Shown one piece after another: positions 20,701 to 29,732 of a DNA stretch of 64,000 bases. Positions within the stretch are counted from its first letter, which is position 1; each line of letters opens with the position of its first letter. The notes under the pieces are model-generated. The model was not told where the DNA came from. It worked only from the letters and a program-made list of their open reading frames with translations, and made no database searches. The position numbers were made by a program, and so were the translations under genes. This DNA is from Polytrichum commune (lineage: Eukaryota; Streptophyta; Polytrichopsida; Polytrichales; Polytrichaceae), in contig OX485807.1 in assembly GCA_950295325.1 (NCBI GenBank), positions 39,898,440-39,962,439 of the forward strand. Reading direction: 5' to 3'.

Positions 20701-23700
20701 GCGGCATCGTGATTAGAACGACACTCACCGTCATAGACATGGTGAGCACCGAAGACAGTTACTCCCTTTTGCTAGGGAGGCCATGGTTAAAAGAGGCCCA
20801 AGCACAACATGATTGGCCCCTCAACAAATTGACCTTAACGCAAGGAGGAAACAAGGTAGAAATAAGCACCCAAAGAACGCCGGCCCTATCACCGGCCAAA
20901 AGACCCCTAAATTGGGAAGACTACGACTGGGAAATGGGATTGTCCGATGAAGAAGAAGCGATAGTCTATGAAGCCTTCCCAGAACTTCTACCCATGGGGA
21001 ACTTTGATTTGAAAAGCTTGAGAAAGCTAAGAGATCCAAGCTGCAACACAGTGAAGATTGATACTCACCACGAACCAGGAAAACTTGGAGCAAAAAAAAA
21101 AGAAACCGAGAAACCTCGGTCAAGAAAAGCAACGAGGAAAGAACAAGAAGCTATGGAGGAGAAACCGGTATATCCCTCCCAGTTTTACAAGGCAAAAGAA
21201 GGAGAGATAGAGATTGATCGCACCCCTGCCTTAGAAGCCGTCAAAGGGAAGAAAATAGCAGGGTGGACAGTTGAAGATGAAGACTTGGTGAAGAATTTAA
21301 ACTTAGGAACTCCGGAGGAGCCTAAGTTAGTCAAAATCGCGAAAGACTTGGGAGAATACGAAGCAAAGGTGAAAGAGCTACTCCTAAAATTCAAGGATGT
21401 GTTTGCTTTCACATATAAAGACATGAAAGGCATACCCCCTCATGTGTGCGAGCACAAGATTGAGCTGCAGCCGGAAGCCAAGCCGGTGCGACAAATGCGT
21501 TATAGGATGAATCCTAATTACGCAGCCAAGGTGAAGGAAGAAATCGACAAGTACTTGGAAGCAGGATTCATATATCCGGTGGATAAAACAGAATGGTTAT
21601 CCCCGATCGTGATTGTACCCAAGAAGAATGGGAAACTACGCGTGTGCGTAGACTACCGGAAATTAAACGCTGTCACCAAGGTAGATCCCTTCCCTTTACC
21701 TTTTACCGAATCCATCTTGGAAGCGGTTGCAGGACACGAAATGTACACGCTAATGGACGGGTACAGCGGCTACAACCAAATCATGATCGCCTTAGAAGAT
21801 CAGCTGAAGACGTCTTTCATCACCGAATACGGAGCGTTCGCGTACAGGGTGATGCCCTTTGGATTAATGTGTGCACCCGCCACCTTCCAAAGGGGCATGA
21901 TGAAGATATTTGCCGACTACTTAGACAAATTCATGAAGGTGTTTTTAGATGATTTTACAGTTTATGGAACCAAGGAAGACCACATTGAGCATTTGGAAAA
22001 ATGTCTCATTAAGTGCCGCGAAAATGGAGTAAGCCTGAACCTAGAGAAGTGTTTCTTCTGCGTCAATTCAGGGAGACTCTTAGGGCACGTGGTATGCAAG
22101 GAAGGATTGTTGGTGGATCCGAAGAAGGTGGAAGTCATAAAGGGATTACCTCCACCAACCACCGTACGAGGAATTTGGAGTTTCCTGGGACAAGCTACAT
22201 ACCATCGAAAATTCATATGGTTGTACGCTGAGATAACTCGGCCTTTGTACTTACTACTCAAGAAAGGAGAGAAGTACATTTGGACAAAATCTTGTCAAGA
22301 GGCCTTCAAAGAAGTGAAGAAAATGTTAACGACTACACCCATTTTGATAACTTCCAATTGGACCATGGAGTTCCACGTGCACTGCGATGCCTCGAACATC
22401 GCGATTGGAGCCGTTTTGGCTCAGAACATACACGGAGATAGAGATTCTCCAATTCATTACGCAAGTCGACTCTTAAACAATGCGGAGAAGAACTACAGTA
22501 CGACGGAGCGTGAAGCCCTAGCGATGATCTACTCGGTAGGCAAATTCAGGCATTATCTACTAGCGAACCATTTCGTTTTCTACGTGGACCATCAAGCCCT
22601 GATATACTTGGTCAATCGACCAGTGGTGTCCGGGCGCATTGCGAGATGGATGCTACTACTTCAAGAGTACGATTTTGAAGTAGTGTATAAGCCTGGTAGG
22701 AGCCATGTAATGGCGGACCACCTATCAAGGATAGAAAGCGGAGAAGACCCTTCAGGGGTACAAGACCAATTTCCGGACGCAAGTTTATTCATGGTTCACG
22801 TGCAACCATTCGAAGACTGGCGAGCACCTTTTATTGAGTACCTTACCCACGGAAGATTGTTGTCAGCTTTAGCTACCCCACGAGAGCAGAACAAGATCAG
22901 ACAACTGAGTGAACCGTTCGTTTTGGACAACGAAAAACTCAAGCGGGTCAGTATCTCCGGCAAAATACATGAGTGTGTTGCCGGTGACATCATCGAGGAA
23001 ATTATAAGTGAAGCCCACGAACACGAGGGTACTCATTCCAATCTTAATACCACATGGCACTACGTTTTGTGCACCCCATACTGGTGGCCTACTCGTAGGA
23101 AGGATGTTTTGGCATATTGCCAAGAATGCCCAGTATGTAAAATTGCAAACACAGGAGAGATGCACGACACATTTACCCCACCCGACACCGAAGACCACGA
23201 TGAATTACTACCAACTGAGTCTTTGGAAGCAGGGGAAAATTTGACAGGAGGAACAGAACCCGATTGGACAACCCCGTATGTCCAATACCTAACCCATGGA
23301 ACCAAATGGGAAAGTGACCTACCTGAGGTAGAGAAGCAATTGATAGCTCATCGCAGTCAATTCTTTATACTAAAGGAAGGGGAATTACATCGTATTTTCC
23401 ACAACAACGTCATCAAAAGATGCATGCCCGGGAAATACGTGAGAAGTTATATAAAGGCTTTTCACATCCGAGAGAATCGGCATTACTCAGTTGATGCCAC
23501 CCTGCAACTAATCTTACGAGAGCCATATTGGTGGCCCACCATAGCAGAAGATCTCTCGTTGTTCATTACATTGTGTACAGGATGTCGTGGAAAAGGGGAA
23601 GAGTTGGCCGCAGAAGGAGGCCCCCACGAACCTAGTACCGCAGAAAGTACGATACCTCATAATGAGACCTTCCACGACTGGAGGACACCTTTAATCGAAT

Positions 23701-25355
23701 ATCTGACTGATGGTGAGATCAAAGTAGGGACACTTACGCGAAGAGAACACGTAGAGGTTGTACGAAGGAGCAAGTTTTTCACAATGAAAGAAGGAAAACT
23801 TAAAAGATTGGAAAAGAACGGAAAGACCAGGGAGTGCATTGCAGGAGATCAAATAAGACAATGGGTAATGGAAATGCACATGTACCAACAAACACACTTG
23901 AACGCCGATCAAACCTGGTTTCGGGTTTCGAAAGGAAATCGGTGGTGGCCTACTATGGGAATTTGTGAAATACAAAATTTTATCAAGTATGATTGCCCAA
24001 CATGTAAGGAGCAATTTCAAAATAAGCCCCGAAACATAATGTGCGGGTCCATCGCCATACAACCACCTGACAACAAGGATTGGAGGAGGTTGTTAATAGA
24101 ATACCTCACATACGGGTACCTGAAAGGACCCCACATCTCGAAGAATCAATACAAAAGGATAACTCGACAAAGCCAGAAATATTTCATTGAAGAAGGAAAA
24201 CTAAAGAGGATATTCTCGGATGGAGACGTGAAAATATGTATTGCGGGACGTGAAATCAACAAATACCTGCAAGAATTACATGTTACGGAATCCGGGGAAC
24301 ATCTTAGCGAAGAAATAATGTGGCACCTAATCATGTTTGGGCCATACTGGTGGCCCACATGCGGAGCTGACATTAACAGCTTATGCCGTCGAAAATGTAC
24401 GGTATGCAACAACCAAGCAGAATTTTCAAAGGACCAGCAAGCACCGTCACCTCTGGACCGGAAAAACCTACTAAGAGGGATTGCTGCAGATTGGAGACGT
24501 CCTTACATGGAGTACCTAACATGCAAGGAAACCTTCGACCAAACCTTACCACCAGAAGTAAAAAGGGCGGTAACACAAAGCCATAAATACTTTGTGTTCA
24601 CCAACGGCACGTTACAACGGATACGCAAAGGAGGAAAGAGTAACCAAATATGTATACCTGAGGCTCAAGTTCCCAGGTACCTAGCCGAGACACATGGGGA
24701 AAGCGGACCCCACTTAGCCGCCATAGAAACGTGGAAGGCTGTGGCCACAGGAGCGTACTGGTGGCCAACATGGGGAAACGACGTGTGCAATCATTTAAGA
24801 TACTGCAAAATTTGCAGAGGAACGGAGACACCCGAGAAATGCCCCAGGGAAAATCAAAACTCATCTTCACCAAAACCAACACCTAACCCAGATTGGAGAC
24901 AACCGATTACCCAACGATTGAAGATTTTTGAGGAGTTGAACCACATTGGCACACATGAAGAGTTGGGACTACTCAGCCCCGATGCCGATACTTATTTCAT
25001 AACCGAGGATGGTTTGAAATATCGGTTACCTAATGAGGAAGTAAAAATGTGCGTGACAAGAGAGGAAGCGTTGGATTGGATAAAACGGATACATGAATAC
25101 CAAATGCCACATTTGACGAGAAAAGAGGTACTCACACAAATACACAAAGGCCCATATTGGTGGCCAACCATTTCTTCAGATGTGACACAAGTAATTGACG
25201 AATGTACACCATGTCAAAACCCCACAACATCAGGCCCCAAAATCGAGAACTACGGGACTATCTTCTTCCAGAATCAGAAAGCACATGATTGGAGAGAACC
25301 AATCATTCAATACCTCAAAAAACCCAATGGAACTAAGCGACTTCGCCTTCCATGA
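17706..25355 (+). CDS. Gag-Pol polyprotein: gag, protease, RT, RNase H and H2C2 module array
   Basis: 2,549 codons, open from ATG to TGA. Domains in rough residue order: charged N-terminal region (1-255); gag core (262-420, PTYKGKTDP... EFYERV); CCHC knuckles at about 485 and 504; a Tyr/Arg-rich low-complexity part (560-645) and a third knuckle at about 677; an acidic part (about 715-790); protease with active site LIDGGSG (about 945); RT (about 1250-1430) with FLDDF at 1412; RNase H (about 1550-1680) with CDAS; then integrase-type H2C2 modules starting with DW at 22815, 23262, 23676, 24078, 24489, 24891 and 25287. The frame is lost in module 7: after the A6 run at 25317-25322 this frame meets a TGA, while homology goes on one base over. 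Gag and pol are fused in one frame. It acts in particle formation, polyprotein processing, reverse transcription and integration. Confidence 0.93.
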   Translation: MVDHEDTSSTRSTSPTPREQEAEKKHVERMHSREDRIRRTEQLKREREERYARRTRQRTTGSEESRYASEPPAVGSHTPKPSHHRSQSEGGGNGETNKGHEDLDEENLNQGENEEDEDDLIIGTPLGTYVLRTKGTGKNTGTHTPVDKAQDNTHQGNTAEENLFNPRSWEKLKRNFEEQFSFEDSGYSGESTQDNTDQGVKRPISQEEFDDLRRKFEEKLKQFQNLGINTGVSPPPAKSNNPPGVGSNLPNPVNMAAQPRRTKVPLPTYKGKTDPDTYMQEFNNVCLANQEDTDAIKLQLFPVTLKKRALEWYSQFGPNHFPDWPSLGTAFLMRFRSKKSEGEVIESLGSLKQKKDETVEEFYERVMVESSKIHPQPSNQFKKAWFLNGLKKEYAKHIDLMPTDDLDEAKASARKLELGQMRKGRFLEESDSEESSDDSEEERRKKKKKTKSKKTNSTKDDIKTLREEIEGLALGSRKFRTGIICRRCRNEGHYVQECQMKQCTNCNSLTHNTSECVYERHESRRPRDRRYGVNQIQPQTNRRPGAITPRRETNDRRVRFEPRIEFRRDERSPFREGDYRREAGGPYRGNEYRKEERPYYRPNDNYRDDFRREGYYPYKSQDYRREDGYPYRGGPRGPINHDRYEYTRSLMDNNNTKAAPRTGFTGGPQRDGNPDECFYCHQKGHRKPDCPHYIKHQHELNGFRNTKPAVGANAVSPAVCVMTRAQRAAAEEGKEDSESDDSDDDDDSSSGSSEEQEDHQQRDENSDEERDVVREPDAHPDEDKEVFKQDEHVDDKEKERPIGANSDEWEADRRVHREVSKTITEIQEEEGEALPTPEEFAPWYPEEGEAGKPKERSPEKGGVPKTTQARVDEILENVMKHTKANISIGQLLEIAPYCRKRVMAALTSQEGTSEKPTSTYQVTAKAFDEEMPMISVIMKNKRIPNALIDGGSGVNIITDTLRRKLGLKKIEPAPFTIKMADQRKVMPKGIIRDVRLDVGGIVIRTTLTVIDMVSTEDSYSLLLGRPWLKEAQAQHDWPLNKLTLTQGGNKVEISTQRTPALSPAKRPLNWEDYDWEMGLSDEEEAIVYEAFPELLPMGNFDLKSLRKLRDPSCNTVKIDTHHEPGKLGAKKKETEKPRSRKATRKEQEAMEEKPVYPSQFYKAKEGEIEIDRTPALEAVKGKKIAGWTVEDEDLVKNLNLGTPEEPKLVKIAKDLGEYEAKVKELLLKFKDVFAFTYKDMKGIPPHVCEHKIELQPEAKPVRQMRYRMNPNYAAKVKEEIDKYLEAGFIYPVDKTEWLSPIVIVPKKNGKLRVCVDYRKLNAVTKVDPFPLPFTESILEAVAGHEMYTLMDGYSGYNQIMIALEDQLKTSFITEYGAFAYRVMPFGLMCAPATFQRGMMKIFADYLDKFMKVFLDDFTVYGTKEDHIEHLEKCLIKCRENGVSLNLEKCFFCVNSGRLLGHVVCKEGLLVDPKKVEVIKGLPPPTTVRGIWSFLGQATYHRKFIWLYAEITRPLYLLLKKGEKYIWTKSCQEAFKEVKKMLTTTPILITSNWTMEFHVHCDASNIAIGAVLAQNIHGDRDSPIHYASRLLNNAEKNYSTTEREALAMIYSVGKFRHYLLANHFVFYVDHQALIYLVNRPVVSGRIARWMLLLQEYDFEVVYKPGRSHVMADHLSRIESGEDPSGVQDQFPDASLFMVHVQPFEDWRAPFIEYLTHGRLLSALATPREQNKIRQLSEPFVLDNEKLKRVSISGKIHECVAGDIIEEIISEAHEHEGTHSNLNTTWHYVLCTPYWWPTRRKDVLAYCQECPVCKIANTGEMHDTFTPPDTEDHDELLPTESLEAGENLTGGTEPDWTTPYVQYLTHGTKWESDLPEVEKQLIAHRSQFFILKEGELHRIFHNNVIKRCMPGKYVRSYIKAFHIRENRHYSVDATLQLILREPYWWPTIAEDLSLFITLCTGCRGKGEELAAEGGPHEPSTAESTIPHNETFHDWRTPLIEYLTDGEIKVGTLTRREHVEVVRRSKFFTMKEGKLKRLEKNGKTRECIAGDQIRQWVMEMHMYQQTHLNADQTWFRVSKGNRWWPTMGICEIQNFIKYDCPTCKEQFQNKPRNIMCGSIAIQPPDNKDWRRLLIEYLTYGYLKGPHISKNQYKRITRQSQKYFIEEGKLKRIFSDGDVKICIAGREINKYLQELHVTESGEHLSEEIMWHLIMFGPYWWPTCGADINSLCRRKCTVCNNQAEFSKDQQAPSPLDRKNLLRGIAADWRRPYMEYLTCKETFDQTLPPEVKRAVTQSHKYFVFTNGTLQRIRKGGKSNQICIPEAQVPRYLAETHGESGPHLAAIETWKAVATGAYWWPTWGNDVCNHLRYCKICRGTETPEKCPRENQNSSSPKPTPNPDWRQPITQRLKIFEELNHIGTHEELGLLSPDADTYFITEDGLKYRLPNEEVKMCVTREEALDWIKRIHEYQMPHLTRKEVLTQIHKGPYWWPTISSDVTQVIDECTPCQNPTTSGPKIENYGTIFFQNQKAHDWREPIIQYLKKPNGTKRLRLP

Positions 25356-26889
25356 AGAATTGGGTACCTTACGAACGGAATTACCTCATTACTTTCTAAA
25401 GAAAGGAAAGTTGAAACGAAGTTTTGCAAATGGGCAATCGAGACTGTGCATCTCTCAAGAAAAGGGAATCGAATGGTTGACAACCATTCACAATCAACGG
25501 TACCCCCATCTTTCAATGGATGAGATGATTTTACAAGTCACCCAAGGGCCTTATTGGTGGCCCACAATTCCTCCGGACATTGACCATCTATGCAAGAAGT
25601 GTAGAGTTTGTTGGCCCAATGAAACCCCGGAGCATGTTGTTGACTGCAAAACTGTCACGATCAAGGATAAAGAAGAATCGGACTGGAGAACACCTTTCAT
25701 TGATTACTTAACACACGGGAGGCTGACCACGGAAGCCTCAACCACGCAGCGACAACAAATCGCCATACGAAGTCGTCCATACATGCTAAACCACAACGGG
25801 ACTCTGATAAAAGAAGGGCCCGATGGTATACGGAGGATATGCGTAGCTGGACCGATAACTACAGCCATTATCGCGGAGGCTCATGAAGGAATAGCTGGAG
25901 GGCATTTTTCGGCGAATATCACCTTACACAAGGTTTTAACTGCCTTGTATTGGTGGCCCACCATGAAAAGAGATGTCCATTTATATTGCACTCAATGCGA
26001 TATCTGCCAAAGGGTTGGCCCAAAAATCTCAACCAACCTCCAACCCTTACATCCCGCAATGCCCACGGAGGTATTTCAGAAATGGGGTCTGGATTTCATT
26101 GGACCGGTCAACCCGCCAGCCAAAGGCACCAAAAATCGGTACATAATCACAGCTACGGACTACACCACCAAGTGGGTGGAAGCCCGGGCTTTAAAAGATA
26201 ACACGGCTAAATCTACAGCCAAGTTCCTTTTCGAAGAGATAATTACAAAATTTGGATGCCCATTGGAATTTGTGAGCGACCAAGGCAGCCATTTTATCAA
26301 CGACACTATTAAGGTGCTCACCCAAGAATTTATGATTTTACACCGGAAGTCAACCACGTACTACCCGCAAGCCAACGGCCAAGCGGAAAGTACCAACAAG
26401 GTAATAAAGATTGCCTTAACCAAAATGGTGAACGCCAATCGAACTGATTGGGACACCAAGTTACACGCAGCACTTTGGGCCTATAGGACAGCCTATAAGG
26501 TCACGACGAAGCACACTCCATTTTCATTAGTATTCGGGACGGAAGCATTGTTACCTATGGCGTACCTTCATCCCGATGTTTATCAAAAGCGGAGTCAAGA
26601 AATTCATCCCATCCTAGAAAAGAGGATGGAACAACTCAAGGTGGTGGATCTCACTCGACATGAAGCTGAGGAGAACATGAAACACATGCAGATACTACGG
26701 AAGGAGAGACATGACAAGCCAAAGGTGAAGACACCATGTAAGCAGTGTGGTCACGGGATAACCAAGCTTCCACAGAAAGAGACCAAGGAACATGATACCA
26801 CGCAAACGAGAGGGGCAATTCAAACCTCTTCCAAAATCAAAGAGGCGGAGCCAACCCCTACAACCAAGACCCGATTTTATCCCGGATAG
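25318..26889 (+). CDS. Integrase part of pol (after the frameshift)
   Basis: Continues module 7 of the zinc array in the +1 frame, then module 8 (DW at 25681; H-x5-H, YWWPT, C-x2-C), which is the regular integrase N-terminal domain. The catalytic core follows with Asp at 26092 (GLDFIGP), Asp at 26278 (VSDQGSHF) and Glu at 26386 (GQAES); the second Asp and the Glu are 35 residues apart, the standard DDX35E. An ATG lies upstream at 25195, but that part is out of frame with the modules, so translation more likely arrives by frameshifting or the copy is broken. The frame stops at TAG 26887-26889, just where the C-terminal integrase domain should begin. All catalytic residues are intact. Confidence 0.9.
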   Translation, partial: KNPMELSDFAFHEELGTLRTELPHYFLKKGKLKRSFANGQSRLCISQEKGIEWLTTIHNQRYPHLSMDEMILQVTQGPYWWPTIPPDIDHLCKKCRVCWPNETPEHVVDCKTVTIKDKEESDWRTPFIDYLTHGRLTTEASTTQRQQIAIRSRPYMLNHNGTLIKEGPDGIRRICVAGPITTAIIAEAHEGIAGGHFSANITLHKVLTALYWWPTMKRDVHLYCTQCDICQRVGPKISTNLQPLHPAMPTEVFQKWGLDFIGPVNPPAKGTKNRYIITATDYTTKWVEARALKDNTAKSTAKFLFEEIITKFGCPLEFVSDQGSHFINDTIKVLTQEFMILHRKSTTYYPQANGQAESTNKVIKIALTKMVNANRTDWDTKLHAALWAYRTAYKVTTKHTPFSLVFGTEALLPMAYLHPDVYQKRSQEIHPILEKRMEQLKVVDLTRHEAEENMKHMQILRKERHDKPKVKTPCKQCGHGITKLPQKETKEHDTTQTRGAIQTSSKIKEAEPTPTTKTRFYPG

Positions 26890-27693
26890 CGAATTTTGTG
26901 GCATCTACGCCATAAGATACCCGGACCGGGTAAATTCAAGATCCGATGGGCAGGACCTTATCTAATTCAACAAGTCTATGATAATGGATCAGTGGATGTT
27001 ACCACCCTACAAGGGGACAGTTTGGGACGAGTCAACATGAACAAACTAAAACCTTACCAAGAGCCCGAAACAACTCAGGCTTATGCCTTACAAATTCTAG
27101 CATGCCACCTTTTAGAAACGGAAATACGAGCAAAACGAAATCCTTTATACAAAGGGACGAGTACTACATCAATTCCCATCACCCCATCTTCTCAATCAAA
27201 TACGGAAATCATTTCACATATTGGTTCCACCTCTTACCAAAGTCAAGAAACCTTAGATGCTGAAGATTTGGAAATACATAGGGTCATGCTAGAAGTATAC
27301 CAAATACATCCCTCAAAACAAGAGAATGTTCATCCAAAAGATACCTTAAACCCCATAAGGCACGACCAAAGGAAGGAGAAAGAAACCAACCTACATACCA
27401 TACAATTCCAACAAGAGAAAGATACCTTAAACCTCCTAAGGTATGACCAAAGGGATGGAAAAGAAACCAACCTACATACCATACAATCACAACAAGAGAA
27501 AGAGGCCTTAAACTTCTTAAGGCGCGACCAAAGGGATGGAAAAGAAACCAATCTACATACCATATCCCAATGGGAACCACTATCCAGTTCAAGAGAAGAT
27601 TCGGGAAGCGCAACACCTATGAGGGATACAACCCATGCTTACCCCGCCTTACCTGGCTTGGAGCCAACTGGGGTGGAGCCAACTCCCATATGA
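26890..27693 (+). CDS. Integrase C-terminal domain and repeat-bearing extension (after in-frame TAG)
   Basis: Directly after the TAG the same frame continues with LWHLRHKIPGPGKFKIRWAG and PYLI, the usual integrase C-terminal strand region (K-x-RWxGPY), then LKPYQ. No ATG lies near the start, so it is read-through or relic, not a separate gene. About 60 residues on, the match to known integrases ends. A hydrophilic extension follows with three copies of a 27-residue unit (81 bp each, at 27340, 27421 and 27502) containing LRxDQRDGKETNLHTI. The end is Pro/Gly-rich. There is no chromodomain. The extension's role is unknown. Confidence 0.8.
   Translation, partial: RILWHLRHKIPGPGKFKIRWAGPYLIQQVYDNGSVDVTTLQGDSLGRVNMNKLKPYQEPETTQAYALQILACHLLETEIRAKRNPLYKGTSTTSIPITPSSQSNTEIISHIGSTSYQSQETLDAEDLEIHRVMLEVYQIHPSKQENVHPKDTLNPIRHDQRKEKETNLHTIQFQQEKDTLNLLRYDQRDGKETNLHTIQSQQEKEALNFLRRDQRDGKETNLHTISQWEPLSSSREDSGSATPMRDTTHAYPALPGLEPTGVEPTPI
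27340..27570 (+). repeat. 81-bp in-frame tandem repeat, three units
   Basis: Units begin at 27340, 27421 and 27502, with 'ccttaaac' near the start and 'gaaaccaacctacatacca' in each. The period is a multiple of three, and the units stay in frame and free of stops, so the expansion was tolerated by the protein. Confidence 0.9.
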
Positions 27694-29732
27694 AAATTTT
27701 GAGAGAATAAAACCTAGGTAAAGACTCACCTGGGATAACCCACTGGCATAGTAAACCAGTTAGAGCCCTATTGCCCCACTAAAAGATGAAAGGAGTCAAT
27801 AGGAAATGTATTTACCCAAGCAGGCACAAAAGGGATGTAGCCGAAATAGATTTAACCTAGGATCATTAGAAGTCAATAGCAACCAAGTAAAGAAGAGAGA
27901 AGATTCCCAAATAAATAAATGACATGGGGACGTGTCACCACCCACCTTATCGAGTGACGACTCAACTAAGAAAACCTGTTTTTGTGAGTACATATTCCGA
28001 TGGAGTGATCTTACAGAAGGAGACTAAGTCCCAACCTTGAAGAACGGAGTTGATTATAGACACGGAGCACCTTTTAATAAGAGTCAATTATCAAACAAAA
28101 ATTTGCTTGGAAAGAAGAAACTTGATTGTACCAGGAAGGGTAGTACGGCATACTTAAACATATGCGGCCGGAATGTGGCAATTACTTAAAATTTTACTGG
28201 GGAAATATATAGGAACACGGGAATGGATGAACAGATAAGGAGGATTACGACGATTTCAATCACCAGAAGGAGTTTTAAAATATGGACTCAACTTAACCGA
28301 GACGGAAAATAATTGGGATATTTTTAACCTGATAAGCCACTTGAAGAGTATGAATGTGTCATAGTGTACATAGGTATAGAATCACCTAATTTTGGGACAT
28401 CTTTTGTAGCAATCACGTTGTTGTTCCCTAAAGGCAAAATATTATTTTTCCGTTCTGATAAAGAACGAATCAACCAGACTGATGAACAAATCACGGAAGA
28501 AGGATGGATGAATAAGTTTGGAGCTACTACCAAAGAACTATCCTTATTGGAGGACGAATAAATATGATTACTACCGTATAAGAAGAAATGCTACTAAGTT
28601 TACTGACGGCCAGAAAACGAGTGAATATCAGAAAAGTTTGATCTACAGGTGTGGCAAGTTGCATGAAAACATTACCCCAATTACAATTATCATATGAGAA
28701 AAGATCAGATACTATGAGAAGATAAGATAGTCTTGAACCTGTCAAAATTTTGGAATAAAAATTTTGGAATAAAAATTTTGGGCCGCAGATGAAGAAAGTT
28801 AAAACGCAATTACGATGACCAATTTAGAGCCTTTGAAGCGAAAGAGATGATTGTTTACTGCAAGCTCAATGTAATTGTCTCATATGACAACGGGTGAATA
28901 TAAAAATGAATACCGTCTCGACGGATGACGAAAAGAAGGAATGGAATCTGGAAAGCCAAACGATGGATGAAGTTCCAGAAGAGTTAAGTTGAATGAAATT
29001 TACAGGGATGAAGAAGTTTTCAGGAGTGAATGGAGTTTGATTTGAATAAAGGTCGAACACATGCAGACCAATAAATGATCACTTCAAGATCAGCAGAACC
29101 GTCGAATGGGAAGGTTAATTAAGTGAATTTTTTGCGTTCGTTGAATATAACTGGGCACAGCTGCGAATAACTTCCGAGGATTTCAACCAAGAACTGCAAA
29201 GCCATAATAAATATCAACAAAGACTGAATGTGTAGGAAACAAAATAACAAAGGCTAATTAAGATTATACACAACTCAGCCTAAGGAACAGGAATCAACTC
29301 CAATTTATTTTTATTGGAGGGGCCCACACAAGGTGAGCCCCAAAGAAAATGGGGATTCAACCCACCGAAGTGGGGAATCCCACGGAAGAGGAGGACTTAC
29401 GGTACCTACGAGAAACCACTCACACCCAGTTAGCAAGATAAGTAAAACAAAACTTACAGAAGTAAAAAAAAGGTTGAAGGGTAATACCTGGAGAAAGGTC
29501 GAGATGTCCAGCGTGGTACAGAACCTACAGGCAAAGGAAGCAAGCCAGCTGGAGCTTTCAAAACCTGAACACAAGAACCCCAACTGTCAAAGTTCAGCTG
29601 AACCTAAACCGAAGGAGTTGCAGAGTGAAGCCCAGCTCTCATACCGGCGCTCACACACGTAGCGGTTGCCACACCTGATTTCGGGAAGTTAGAGGAGTAA
29701 CAGAATTGCCTTAAGCAAGGAAGAGAGTCGCA
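27694..29732 (+). other. 2-kb spacer between pol and the 3' ORF of the giant element
   Basis: No open frame above about 110 codons. A 109-codon frame (29333-29662) and a 65-codon frame without ATG (28364-28561) are the longest on this strand and show no motif. There is a small direct repeat 'ttttggaataaaaa' at about 28748-28780. In related elements a spacer like this can hold splice sites for a subgenomic RNA; I see 'ttgcag'- and 'aacag'-type acceptors but cannot choose one. Confidence 0.55.

Noticed and set aside
29333-29662. 109-codon frame just upstream of ORF3
   Set aside because: Low-complexity hydrophilic product with no motif; may be leader sequence. Not supported as a gene.
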